A stretch of 44,149 nucleotides of DNA from Colwellia sp. (GTDB lineage Bacteria > Pseudomonadota > Gammaproteobacteria > Enterobacterales > Alteromonadaceae): NCBI RefSeq assembly GCF_013214175.1, contig NZ_JABSPA010000001.1, forward strand, positions 113,953 to 158,101, written 5' to 3'. The position numbers and the translations under genes are program-made. Under the pieces are notes generated by a model. It was not told the origin of the DNA and ran no database searches. It worked only from the letters and a program-made list of their open reading frames with translations. This document shows, one piece after another, positions 18,312 to 26,861 of this stretch (the stretch's first letter is position 1; every line of letters starts with the position of its first letter).

Positions 18312-19799
18312 ATGGCATTCATAAGTAAATCATTTTTTAAAAAACGTGGCCTAGATAAGCTAAAGAACGATCTAAAAGGTAAGGCCAATGAATTACTTAG
18401 CCGTAGTCTCGATCAGCATGTTACTTTAGCGGTTACCGGATTAAGCCGTAGCGGAAAAACGGCATTTATTACTTCATTGGTGAATCAATTAATTAATGAA
18501 GGTAATGGCACTAAGCTTAGTTTTTTTGACCCTGTGCACAATGGTAATTTTATTGCGGCGAAAAGGGTACCGCAAAAGCACTTCCATGTACCAAGGTTTG
18601 ATTATGATGCCGCCATGTCTGCCTTAACAGCAGAGCCGGCAATTTGGCCAGAGCCAACACATGGTATCAGTGAATTACGCTTGGCTATTCGTTATCAACC
18701 GAAAAATTCAATACTTAAATATGCCACTGATATGGCTACATTGACCTTAGATATTACCGATTACCCAGGTGAGTGGTTACTTGATTTACCTATGCTTAAA
18801 CAAACGTATCAAGAGTGGTCGCAGCAAACACATGATTTAATGATGTGTGAGCCAAGGGCTAAATACAGTGAAATGTTTCTGACTAAACTGGCCACAATCG
18901 ACCCTTTTGCCAGTGCTAGTGAAGAGCTGTTAGCAGAGCTAGCACAGGAATATACTGCGCTTTTACATACTTTTCGCTATGAATTAGGTTTATCTGTTAT
19001 CCAACCCGGGCGTTTTATATTGCCAGGTGAATTGGCTGGCGCGCCAATCTTAGAGTTTTTCCCTTTTCCGGCGATAGAAAAACTTGATGCTAATGATTAT
19101 CAAAATGCGCCAGATGACAGTTTAGTTGGGATGTTACGCGCGCGTTATCTGGAATATAAAGAGCAAGTGGTGCGTAAATTTTATCAACAACACTTCCTGC
19201 GTTTTGATCGACAAATTGTACTGGCAGATTGTTTAACGCCCTTGAACAAAGGCAAAGAAAGTTTTGCCGATCTAGAGCTCGCCATGTCAATGATTCTTCA
19301 AAGTTATAGCTATGGTAAGTCAGGACTGTTTTCTCGGTTATTCTCGCCTAAAATTGACAAACTACTGTTTTGCGCGACCAAAGCTGACCATGTTACTCCT
19401 GAGCAACATGCCCCTATGGTGGCGTTATTAAATCAATTGATTCATCAAAATAAACAACATTTGAATTATGAAGCTGTACAGATTAAGACCTTAGCAATAG
19501 CTTCTGTTAAGTCGACTAATTCCGGTGTTAGTAAATATAAAGGAGCAGATGTTCCTGTTATCCAAGGACAACGATTAGTTCAGGCTAAGGGTAAAGAGTC
19601 AGCCGAAGTGTTTGGCCAAAAAATAACGCTATTTCCTGGCGCGGTTCCCAGTCAGTTACCCAAAGACGATTATTGGCAATCGAACCGTTTCGATTTTATA
19701 GCGTTTGCGCCATTACCAGGTCTCAACAAACAGCAATGTTTACCCCATGTGCGCATGGATCAAGTGTTACAGTTTTTACTGGCAGATAAAATGATATAA
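18312..19799 (+). CDS. ycjX: YcjX-family P-loop protein (DUF463)
   Basis: 495 residues. YcjX proteins are GTPase-like and belong to the psp regulon in enterobacteria; their exact role is unsettled. The P-loop GLSRSGKT is at residues 43-50. Family segments follow (LDITDYPGEWLLDLP, a candidate switch region, and LLFCATKADHV, a likely NKxD-like base-recognition motif reading TKAD). The ATG at 18312 has no strong ribosome binding site. It lies downstream of pspABC and next to ycjF, the conserved pairing. Its last codons are partly repeated just upstream of ycjF. Confidence 0.92.
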   Translation: MAFISKSFFKKRGLDKLKNDLKGKANELLSRSLDQHVTLAVTGLSRSGKTAFITSLVNQLINEGNGTKLSFFDPVHNGNFIAAKRVPQKHFHVPRFDYDAAMSALTAEPAIWPEPTHGISELRLAIRYQPKNSILKYATDMATLTLDITDYPGEWLLDLPMLKQTYQEWSQQTHDLMMCEPRAKYSEMFLTKLATIDPFASASEELLAELAQEYTALLHTFRYELGLSVIQPGRFILPGELAGAPILEFFPFPAIEKLDANDYQNAPDDSLVGMLRARYLEYKEQVVRKFYQQHFLRFDRQIVLADCLTPLNKGKESFADLELAMSMILQSYSYGKSGLFSRLFSPKIDKLLFCATKADHVTPEQHAPMVALLNQLIHQNKQHLNYEAVQIKTLAIASVKSTNSGVSKYKGADVPVIQGQRLVQAKGKESAEVFGQKITLFPGAVPSQLPKDDYWQSNRFDFIAFAPLPGLNKQQCLPHVRMDQVLQFLLADKMI

Positions 19800-19958
19800 C
19801 CAATGAAAGTAATAAAGCTAAGGTGATTATTGGCTATGTAAGTCATTCAATTTAATTGCTCTTACTTCACTAAGTTGAGCGCAGAAAACATCAATATTGA
19901 CCCCCGTGGATTCATGAAACAAGGGTTACCATTTTTACTCGCAGGTAAAAGATATGAC
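19754..19958. repeat. Imperfect direct repeat at the ycjX/ycjF junction
   Basis: 19754-19800, the end of ycjX, and 19913-19958, the start of ycjF, align at about 37 of 46 columns. The peptide MDQVLQFLLADK of YcjX reappears as MKQGLPFLLAGK in the second copy. Similarity seems to continue into the first codons of ycjF. This fits an old tandem duplication of an ycjX-ycjF junction. Confidence 0.6.
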
Positions 19959-21093
19959 TAAGACAGGCAACAAAGACAAACAAGACAACGATAATTTACA
20001 GCAGCAAATACTTTTTAGCGAAAGTGATACCTTTGTCGGGCAAGGCGAGGGTCAAAATAAAGACGCGAATATTCATGTAACCGAGCAGCTTCTTTTTACC
20101 AATGATGACTATTTACCCTTAGCTGTTAATGAAGATGGCCTTGATGAAATGAGATTGTCAGAGCTGGATGCCGAGCAGTTACACCAAGGTGTGACAGATG
20201 TTAATAGCGGTAAATACTCATGGTTATGGCGGGTGATCACGGTATTGTTTGTCACATTACTCGCCATTGAGGCGGTTAACTTCTTTGTTGCTGGTTTTGA
20301 AAGTTCTCCGATCATTACTAGCCTTTATGCGCTGTTATTAACCTCATTGAGCTTAGTGGCAGGTAATGCTTTATGGCATGAATTTATTGGTCTTAAGCAG
20401 TTCAAAAGTCGGCAGAGAATGAAACAGCAGGCAAAGGAGCTGTTATTAATAGATGCTGAGCAATTAACTGAGTCTTCTAATCAACGTGGTAAAGATTTTT
20501 GTGACCATATTAGCGAAAATCTGCCTTGCGACTTGGTGTTTGATAGCCCGAAAGAGCAGCAAGACTGGCATGATGCTTATGTCGGAGATCATAGCTCGAG
20601 TGAATTAGTTCAGCTTTATTCGCGTGTGGTGTTAGCTAAAGTGGATGATAAAGCGCTTAATGAAGTGGCCAAATTCTCTACCGAAGCAGTGGTTTTAGTT
20701 GCCTTAAGCCCGGTAGCGCTGATAGATATGTTAATAATGTTATCGCGCAATTTACGCATGATAAATAAAATAGCAGGGCTTTATGGTTTAAAGCTGGGCT
20801 ACTGGAGTCGAATAAAGTTAATAAAACAAGTGTTTGTTAATATGGCTTATGCTGGCGCGAGTGAGTTAGTGGCAGATCTTGGTAGTGATATGCTTGGCGC
20901 TGAATTAATGGGTAAGCTATCTGCTCGGTTCGCCCAAGGCCTTGGCGCGGGTATGTTAACCGCGAGGTTAGGCGCTAAAACCATGGAGCTATGTCGACCT
21001 ATTCCTTTCGAAGAAAAGCCTAAATTAACCCAGGTACGTAAGAAGGTCGCTCAACAAATTAAATCTTTAATCAGTCCTGGTAAACATTCATAG
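19954..21093 (+). CDS. ycjF: YcjF-family inner-membrane protein (DUF697)
   Basis: 379 residues. A polar N-terminal region of about 90 residues is followed by two membrane segments (near 92-113 and 117-137), a soluble middle, and a DUF697 domain (VVLVALSPVALIDMLIMLSRNLRMINKI) towards the C-terminus. It is the standard partner of ycjX in the psp-associated cluster and is probably a membrane component of the same stress response. The ATG at 19954 overlaps the out-of-frame end of a ycjX-like remnant and is preceded by GCAGGTAAAAG. Molecular function is not established. Confidence 0.88.
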   Translation: MTKTGNKDKQDNDNLQQQILFSESDTFVGQGEGQNKDANIHVTEQLLFTNDDYLPLAVNEDGLDEMRLSELDAEQLHQGVTDVNSGKYSWLWRVITVLFVTLLAIEAVNFFVAGFESSPIITSLYALLLTSLSLVAGNALWHEFIGLKQFKSRQRMKQQAKELLLIDAEQLTESSNQRGKDFCDHISENLPCDLVFDSPKEQQDWHDAYVGDHSSSELVQLYSRVVLAKVDDKALNEVAKFSTEAVVLVALSPVALIDMLIMLSRNLRMINKIAGLYGLKLGYWSRIKLIKQVFVNMAYAGASELVADLGSDMLGAELMGKLSARFAQGLGAGMLTARLGAKTMELCRPIPFEEKPKLTQVRKKVAQQIKSLISPGKHS

Positions 21094-21120
21094 CCAGAGA
21101 TGCTGGGCTGTATTTCTTCC

Positions 21121-21138
21121 TGTAACCTTTCATGTACA
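21121..21138. promoter_or_regulatory. TyrR box upstream of phhA
   Basis: TGTAAC-CTTTCA-TGTACA matches the established TyrR operator TGTAAA-N6-TTTACA at 10 of 12 positions. It lies about 205 bp before phhA, in the 250-bp gap after ycjF. That position suits activation of phenylalanine degradation by the nearby tyrR product. Confidence 0.6.
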
Positions 21139-21343
21139 GTAAATCTCTTTGGTTGTTTTTTAACCGTTTCGTGTTGCTTTATTTTATCTACGTTGATGTC
21201 ATAAGATGAATGCACTAAACAATAAAAATAATTACTTTGAAGTTAATGTTAGTTCCGTCGTTAGTTACAACGTTAAGTTCAAGGTTAAAAATTATTACGT
21301 TAAAAAACGATAACAACGTCGCTTAAGATGAAAGGTTAATACT

Positions 21344-22147
21344 ATGGCAAAAGGCACTAAGTATATTTCAAAAGTACCTGATGAACAGGGCTTTATAGCA
21401 TGGTCAGCTGAAGAAAACTCTATTTGGCAGGAGCTATTCGCTCGTCAATTAGCATGTATCAAAGATAAAGCTTGTGATGAATATCATGATGGCTTAGCAA
21501 AATTAAACTTGCCAACGGATCGCATCCCGCAACTTGATGATGTCAGTCAGGTGTTAAAGGCAACAACAGGTTGGCAATGCTATCCAGTACCCGCTTTAAT
21601 CGGTTTTGGTGAGTTTTTTAGACTACTATCGGAAAAGAAATTTCCTGTCGCTACCTTTATTCGTAGTCGTGAAGAAATGGACTATTTACAAGAACCGGAT
21701 ATTTTTCATGAAATATTCGGTCATTGCCCGCTACTAACCAATCCCTCTTTTGCCAACTACACCGAAGCCTTTGGAAAAATGGGCTTAAACGCGAGTAAAG
21801 AGCAGCGGGTGTTTTTAGCTCGCCTATACTGGTTTACTATTGAGTTTGGTTTGCTCGATACGCCAAAAGGCTTACGTATTTATGGTGGTGGTGTACTGTC
21901 TTCTCCAGGAGAAACAGATTACGCCATGAACAGTACCGAAGTGGAACGTCAGCCTTTTAATATTTTAGATGTTTTAAGAACGCCTTATCGAATAGATATA
22001 ATGCAACCTATATATTACATGTTAACCAAGGTATCTGATTTAGATGAAATTCGAAAATTTGAAATTGAAGATATTATGGAGCTAGTTGCCAAAGCACAGA
22101 TGTTAGGGTTACACCAGGCCAAATTCCCGACCAAACAAGCTAGTTAA
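21344..22147 (+). CDS. phhA: Phenylalanine 4-monooxygenase (tetrahydropterin-dependent)
   Basis: 267 residues, the bacterial length for this family. It hydroxylates phenylalanine to tyrosine with O2 and tetrahydrobiopterin, the first step of Phe degradation. The iron ligands are visible as His122 and His127 in FHEIFGHCP and Glu167 in YWFTIEFGL. The pterin-contact region PVPALIGFGEFF is present. The ATG at 21344 follows AAAGGTTAA. It is followed by phhB, which recycles its cofactor, and by tyrR. The upstream TyrR box suggests aromatic-responsive control. Confidence 0.97.
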   Translation: MAKGTKYISKVPDEQGFIAWSAEENSIWQELFARQLACIKDKACDEYHDGLAKLNLPTDRIPQLDDVSQVLKATTGWQCYPVPALIGFGEFFRLLSEKKFPVATFIRSREEMDYLQEPDIFHEIFGHCPLLTNPSFANYTEAFGKMGLNASKEQRVFLARLYWFTIEFGLLDTPKGLRIYGGGVLSSPGETDYAMNSTEVERQPFNILDVLRTPYRIDIMQPIYYMLTKVSDLDEIRKFEIEDIMELVAKAQMLGLHQAKFPTKQAS

Positions 22148-22267
22148 TACTTTGCTCAATAAACCGTTAAAGCATGAGTCAGCAGCTTTAAATCATGGTT
22201 AAAAAATTTAGTAAATAGCTATAAAAATAACTATAAAAACAACTATTAAAATCATTAAGGATAAATA

Positions 22268-22621
22268 ATGACTGCACCATCAAGCAAAAAATTAGTGAGC
22301 CAATTATGTGAAGCTTGTCACGTCGATGCACCTAAGGTAAGCGATGAAGAGCTTAAAGAGCTTATAGCATTAATTCCTGATTGGGTGCCACAAGTACGTG
22401 ATAATGTCATGATGCTCGAGCGTGAATACAAGTTTAAAAACTATAAGTTAGCCTGGGCCTTTGCCAATAAAGTGTCGGAACTTGCCGAAAGTGAGTTTCA
22501 TCATCCCGCTATTTTACTTGAATGGGGTAAGGTAAAAGTTACTTGGTGGACACACGCTATTGGTGGCTTACATAAAAATGACTTTATCTGCGCAGCTAAA
22601 ACGGATGAATTAGGCGAATAA
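22268..22621 (+). CDS. phhB: Pterin-4a-carbinolamine dehydratase
   Basis: 117 residues, PCD/DCoH family. It dehydrates 4a-hydroxytetrahydrobiopterin made by PhhA so that the pterin can be reduced and reused. The active-site histidines are His78, His79 (in [16 protein letters not shown]) and His96 (in TWWTHAIGG). AAGGATAA precedes the ATG. The 120-bp gap from phhA has no terminator that I see, so the two are probably co-transcribed. Confidence 0.95.
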   Translation: MTAPSSKKLVSQLCEACHVDAPKVSDEELKELIALIPDWVPQVRDNVMMLEREYKFKNYKLAWAFANKVSELAESEFHHPAILLEWGKVKVTWWTHAIGGLHKNDFICAAKTDELGE

Positions 22622-22708
22622 TTAATTTCCCCTATAGTCTTGTCTAATAAGTTACAGAGCTCGTTTGATTTTTTATAAAAATTATGAATATAGCAAAATA
22701 AAGTACTG

Positions 22709-22745
22709 ACATTTATCAAAACCCAACTTGATAAATGTTGTGCTT
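22709..22745 (+). terminator. Hairpin between phhB and tyrR
   Basis: ACATTTATCA (22709-22718) pairs perfectly with TGATAAATGT (22729-22738) around a 10-nt loop. Few T residues follow, so termination may be weak. It ends just before the TyrR box of the next gene. Confidence 0.4.
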
Positions 22746-22751
22746 TATTAT

Positions 22752-22769
22752 CGTAAAAATTAGTTTACA
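22752..22769. promoter_or_regulatory. TyrR box in the tyrR promoter region
   Basis: CGTAAA-AATTAG-TTTACA matches TGTAAA-N6-TTTACA at 11 of 12 positions. It ends 38 bp before the tyrR ATG, a position suited to autorepression. Confidence 0.75.
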
Positions 22770-22807
22770 ATAGCCCTTTTGTTCATTCTAGATTAAGGGC
22801 TTGTGAA

Positions 22808-24358
22808 ATGCGTTTGGAAATTACTTGTCATGACCGTGTTGGCATGGGAGAAAAAGTATTAGGTATATTTGTCGAGCACGGCATTAATGTACGTGGTATT
22901 GAATTGATGCAACCAGGGCGTATTTTTATTAATATTCCTGATTTAGATTTCTCTGATTTACAAACATTTATGCCGCAATTACGCTTGATTGAGGGCGTAG
23001 GTGACGTAAAAACAGCACCTTACATGCCATCTGAGCGTGAAAGAAATGAACTTGCTACCTTAATAAAAACCTTCCCTGATCCTTTTATTTCAATCGATAG
23101 AAAAGGCAATATTCGTATTGTTAACACCATAGTCTCAAATATTATTGGTGAAGAAGAAGGCGCCCTTGTTGGGCAACATATTAGCTTGTGGTTGAAAGGT
23201 TTTAATTTTAATCGCTGGTTAGATGCTAAGGATGTATTGGCGCAAACCCGACGTTTGAAATTCCAAGGTGACGATTTTGTTGCTGATATTATGCCAATTC
23301 ATGTTGCCGGTGAGGAAGACAGCCGTGTACTTGCTGGTGCGGTATTAATATTAAAATCTGAAGCTCGTCTTGGTCAACAAATGAATGCCTTTAAACAGCC
23401 TAATGAGAATACTTTCTCAGGCATTCAGGCAACTTCAAGTGCTATGCGAAAAGTGATTCGTGAAGCTAAGCGCATGTCGTCACTGGACTCTTCCATTTTA
23501 ATCATGGGTGAAACCGGTACCGGTAAAGAGTTACTTGCTCGGGCTTGTCATGGTGCCAGTGAACGTGCCGAAAATGCTTTTATGACTTTAAACTGTGCGG
23601 CTTTACCCGATGATGTCGCCGAGTCTGAATTATTTGGTGTTGGTGAAAAAGATCAAGAGCAGAGTAAACGTGGCATCTTTGAATTGGCTGATGGTGGTAC
23701 TGTTTTTCTTGACGAAATAGGCGAGATGTCAGCTAAATTGCAAAGTAAGTTATTACGGGTAATACAAAATGGTAGCTTTAGGCGTGTCGATTCAGAGCAA
23801 GAAGTCACCGTTAATGTACGCATCATTAGCTCGACCAATAAAGATTTATTAAACCTTGTCTCCATAGGGGAGTTTAGAGAAGATCTTTATTACCGTTTGA
23901 ACGTTTTTGGCCTTACATTACCAGCGCTAAGAGAGCGACGTAGTGATATTTTACCACTAGCAGAGTTTTTCATCATTAAAGCCGCCCATCAAATTGGCCG
24001 TACTCACCTGAAAGTTAGCGATGATTGTCGTGACTTTATTGAACATTACCCATGGCCGGGGAATATACGTCAATTAGAAAATGTGCTTACCCGTGCCGCT
24101 TCATTACTTGAGGGTGATGAAATTGAAACCAGTCACTTAGCATTACCGGCTTATACTCGCGAGCATGGTTATTTAGAGCAAGAGTTTGAAGGCACATTAG
24201 ATGCTGCGGTTAAAAACTTTGAAGCAGACCTATTGCGAAAATTGTATCCCGCTTATCCAAGTACCAGACAACTGGCTAGAAAGCTTGGCCTTAGCCATAC
24301 AGCGATTGCCAATAAGTTACGTGAATACGATATTAATAAAAAAACAGTTAAAATTTAG
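22808..24358 (+). CDS. tyrR: TyrR/PhhR-type transcriptional regulator of aromatic amino acid genes
   Basis: 516 residues with the TyrR domain order: an N-terminal ACT domain (1-75), a PAS domain (about 78-190), an AAA+ domain with Walker A GETGTGKE at 234-241, and a C-terminal Fis-type helix-turn-helix (TRQLARKLGLSHTAIANKL). The sigma54-contacting GAFTGA motif is absent; that stretch reads LFGVGEKDQEQSKRG. This is typical of TyrR, which acts with sigma70. It binds aromatic amino acids and ATP and controls their transport and metabolism. Its neighbours are phhAB and the FAA hydrolase-maiA pair, so here it is probably the activator called PhhR in pseudomonads. An 11/12 TyrR box precedes it. Confidence 0.95.
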   Translation: MRLEITCHDRVGMGEKVLGIFVEHGINVRGIELMQPGRIFINIPDLDFSDLQTFMPQLRLIEGVGDVKTAPYMPSERERNELATLIKTFPDPFISIDRKGNIRIVNTIVSNIIGEEEGALVGQHISLWLKGFNFNRWLDAKDVLAQTRRLKFQGDDFVADIMPIHVAGEEDSRVLAGAVLILKSEARLGQQMNAFKQPNENTFSGIQATSSAMRKVIREAKRMSSLDSSILIMGETGTGKELLARACHGASERAENAFMTLNCAALPDDVAESELFGVGEKDQEQSKRGIFELADGGTVFLDEIGEMSAKLQSKLLRVIQNGSFRRVDSEQEVTVNVRIISSTNKDLLNLVSIGEFREDLYYRLNVFGLTLPALRERRSDILPLAEFFIIKAAHQIGRTHLKVSDDCRDFIEHYPWPGNIRQLENVLTRAASLLEGDEIETSHLALPAYTREHGYLEQEFEGTLDAAVKNFEADLLRKLYPAYPSTRQLARKLGLSHTAIANKLREYDINKKTVKI

Positions 24359-24531
24359 TTGAAGTAATGGTCCTGAACATAAAGGCGTGTATTTTAAGGC
24401 TAATATCAGTGTAATAATTGCCGTAAAGAAATTATTCCGTACTGTTAGTTAATAAGCTGACGCTATAACTTGGTTGTCAGTGAAAAAATTCGTACCATAC
24501 TTTTATACATTAACTGTATCGAGAAATATTA

Positions 24532-24795
24532 TATACCCGTTCCACTTGAAGTTGCATGATTCAGCTGGAATTAGAAACGCCTTAGGCAAGGCATTGATTG
24601 AAGAGAATGATTACTCCTTGTCAAAATCAATAACGAAGCATAAATCGTTTCTAAACCAGCCCTTGGGGAAGGCTGAGCAAATAAGACTCTGCGTTACATT
24701 TCTTTTTAAGGGAATAATCCTTAATAAAAAAATGTGTCTTGATTATGAGTCGCTCAAACTTCCTGAAACGAGCACCTTCAAGTGGAACGGGTATA
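24532..24795. mobile_element. 264-bp MITE-like element with 20-bp perfect terminal inverted repeats
   Basis: TATACCCGTTCCACTTGAAG (24532-24551) is repeated as its exact complement at 24776-24795, and similarity continues inward for more than ten further bases. There is no transposase. A 110-codon open frame runs through it but begins with TTG and has no ribosome binding site. It lies between tyrR and the FAA hydrolase gene and ends 32 bp before that start. A TATAAT at 24798-24803, just outside the right end, could serve as a -10 box. Confidence 0.8.
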
Positions 24796-24827
24796 GTTAT
24801 AATTAAATATAATTAAAAGGTTTAACA

Positions 24828-25817
24828 ATGAAATTAGCAACACTTAAAAATAATACCCGCGATGGTCAACTTGTTGTTGTTAGCCGCACACTTGATAAAG
24901 CTGTTGTGGTTAGTGATATTGCTGCTACGTTACAAGCTGCACTTGATAACTGGAGTGAGATTTCACCAAAATTAGCTGAAGTTTATCAAGCGCTAAACAA
25001 CAATGAAATAACAGACACGCTAGTTTTTGAACAAGCACAATGTGAGTCACCTTTACCTCGTGCTTATCAATGGGCTGATGCGAGTGCATACGTAAACCAT
25101 GTTGAATTAGTACGTAAAGCGCGTAATGCTGAAATGCCGGCAACATTTTGGACAGATCCTTTGATGTATCAAGGTGGCTCAGATGCCTTTATTGGTCCTC
25201 GCGATGATATAGCAGTTGCCAGTGAAGAATTTGGTATTGATTTTGAGTCAGAAGTTGCGGTGATCACAGATGATGTTCCTATGGGCGCAACACCTGAGCA
25301 AGCAGCAAGTCATATAAAGTTATTAATGTTAGTCAATGATGTCTCTTTACGTAATCTTATTCCAGGTGAATTAGCTAAAGGTTTTGGTTTTTTCCAAGCT
25401 AAACCTTCAAGTGCATTTTCACCGATTGCGGTAACGCCTGATGAATTAGGTAATGCATGGGATGGTAAAAAATTACACTTACCGTTAACTACCCATTTAA
25501 ATAAAGAGCTATTTGGTCAACCAAACTGTGGTGTCGACATGACTTTTGACTTCCCCACAATAGTTGCTCATGCAGCGAAAACTCGTCCATTGTCTGCGGG
25601 CTGTGTTATAGGCTCGGGTACTATTTCAAACTACGACCGCTCAGCTGGCTCAAGCTGTTTAGCTGAGATTCGTATGTTAGAAACAATTGCTGATGGTAAA
25701 CCATCTACGCCATTTATGAGCTTTGGTGATACCGTGCGCATTGAAATGTTTGATAGTGAAGGTGCAAGTATCTTTGGTGCTATTGACCAAAAGGTTGTTG
25801 AATATAAAGCACAGTAG
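24828..25817 (+). CDS. Fumarylacetoacetate hydrolase family protein
   Basis: 329 residues. In the tyrosine/homogentisate pathway this enzyme splits fumarylacetoacetate to fumarate and acetoacetate. The FAA-hydrolase core has metal-ligand acids Glu140 and Glu142 in DFESEVAVIT and Asp171 in LVNDVSLRN. GCVIGSGTISNY matches the conserved late motif. It is shorter than the animal enzyme, as expected for the bacterial form. The next gene is maiA, the preceding step of the pathway, which supports the role; substrate specificity remains inferred. AAAAGG precedes the ATG. The MITE-like element ends 32 bp upstream. Confidence 0.88.
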   Translation: MKLATLKNNTRDGQLVVVSRTLDKAVVVSDIAATLQAALDNWSEISPKLAEVYQALNNNEITDTLVFEQAQCESPLPRAYQWADASAYVNHVELVRKARNAEMPATFWTDPLMYQGGSDAFIGPRDDIAVASEEFGIDFESEVAVITDDVPMGATPEQAASHIKLLMLVNDVSLRNLIPGELAKGFGFFQAKPSSAFSPIAVTPDELGNAWDGKKLHLPLTTHLNKELFGQPNCGVDMTFDFPTIVAHAAKTRPLSAGCVIGSGTISNYDRSAGSSCLAEIRMLETIADGKPSTPFMSFGDTVRIEMFDSEGASIFGAIDQKVVEYKAQ

Positions 25818-26018
25818 ATAATTATAGCCAAACTAGGTGAATCGCTCAGGTGTACTGAAACACGCGTTCTCATGTGACTTGGCTATATGAGCTGAAATCA
25901 GCTTTTTAAATAAATTATAAGTAAATGCTAATTATCCGCACTAATGCTAACTAGACTAGTTAACTTGGTCAGGTAATTGGCATTTTTTTTAAGAAAAATA
26001 ACTCAGTTAAGGAATACT

Positions 26019-26657
26019 ATGAAACTTTATGGCTACTGGCGCTCTACGGCGGCTTATCGTGTCCGCATTGCACTGCATTTAAAGGAAATAACCTTTGAGT
26101 CTATTTCCGTACATCTGGTTAAAAATGGCGGGGAGCAACATGCTAATGATTATAGTGAACTCAACCCAAATCATTTAGTGCCTACTTTAGTTGATGGCGA
26201 TTTTTCGTTAAACCAATCATTAGCCATTATTGATTATCTCGAGCAAAGTCATCCAAAACAAGCGTTATACCCTAGTGATGGAAAAGGAAGAGCCAAAGTT
26301 CATGCGTTAGCTTTAGATATAGCCTGTGAGGTCCATCCTCTTAATAATTTACGAGTACAACAGTACTTGTCCGGTTCACTCAATATCACTGGTGAGGCGA
26401 AACAGTTATGGCTTGAACATTGGATGACTATAGGTTTTACCGCCATAGAAATACAATTAAATGACAGTGCAGGGCAGTATTGCTTTGCCGATTCGGTGAG
26501 TGTGGCTGATATTTGCTTAGTCGCACAAGTGTATAACGCCCATCGATTTAATGTTGATATGAGTGCCTATCCCATAATCAATCAAGTGGTTGCAAACTGT
26601 AATAAGTTACCCGCTTTTATCAAAGCTTTACCTGAAAATCAGGCCGATGCGCAATAG
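26019..26657 (+). CDS. maiA: Maleylacetoacetate isomerase (zeta-class glutathione transferase)
   Basis: 212 residues from the ATG at 26019, chosen because MKLYGYWRSTAAYRVRIAL is the standard N-terminus and AAGGA lies 8 nt upstream. A TTG/GTG-type start further upstream would add 14 unconserved residues. It isomerises maleylacetoacetate to fumarylacetoacetate with glutathione, just before the FAA hydrolase step. The thioredoxin-fold half holds the RSTAAYR active-site loop and the NQSLAIIDYLE glutathione site. The C-terminal helical half has the SVADICLVAQVYNA motif. It probably shares a transcript with the preceding gene, although a gap of about 200 bp separates them. Confidence 0.94.
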   Translation: MKLYGYWRSTAAYRVRIALHLKEITFESISVHLVKNGGEQHANDYSELNPNHLVPTLVDGDFSLNQSLAIIDYLEQSHPKQALYPSDGKGRAKVHALALDIACEVHPLNNLRVQQYLSGSLNITGEAKQLWLEHWMTIGFTAIEIQLNDSAGQYCFADSVSVADICLVAQVYNAHRFNVDMSAYPIINQVVANCNKLPAFIKALPENQADAQ

Positions 26658-26699
26658 GCTAATTTAATCGTGTTAGCCATTGAATAATATTACTTATTA

Positions 26700-26733
26700 A
26701 ATAAGCCACTACATGACAGAGGCTTATTTTTAT
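26700..26733 (+). terminator. Terminator after maiA
   Basis: AATAAGCC (26700-26707) pairs with GGCTTATT (26721-26728) around a 13-nt loop, followed by TTTTAT. Confidence 0.65.
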
Positions 26734-26861
26734 GTGATTTATATTTGAAAACAAAAAATAACATAAAAATCTAAGAAAAAACGCATTGATGGTTGCATCA
26801 CGAGGCAAAAAGCGTTGCAATAATGTTTACTTAGCATTAACTAAAGATAATTTGGATAGCC

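Noticed and set aside
24474..24806. 110-codon plus-strand open frame between tyrR and the FAA hydrolase gene
   Set aside because: It runs through the terminal-inverted-repeat element, begins with TTG without a ribosome binding site and resembles no family I know.
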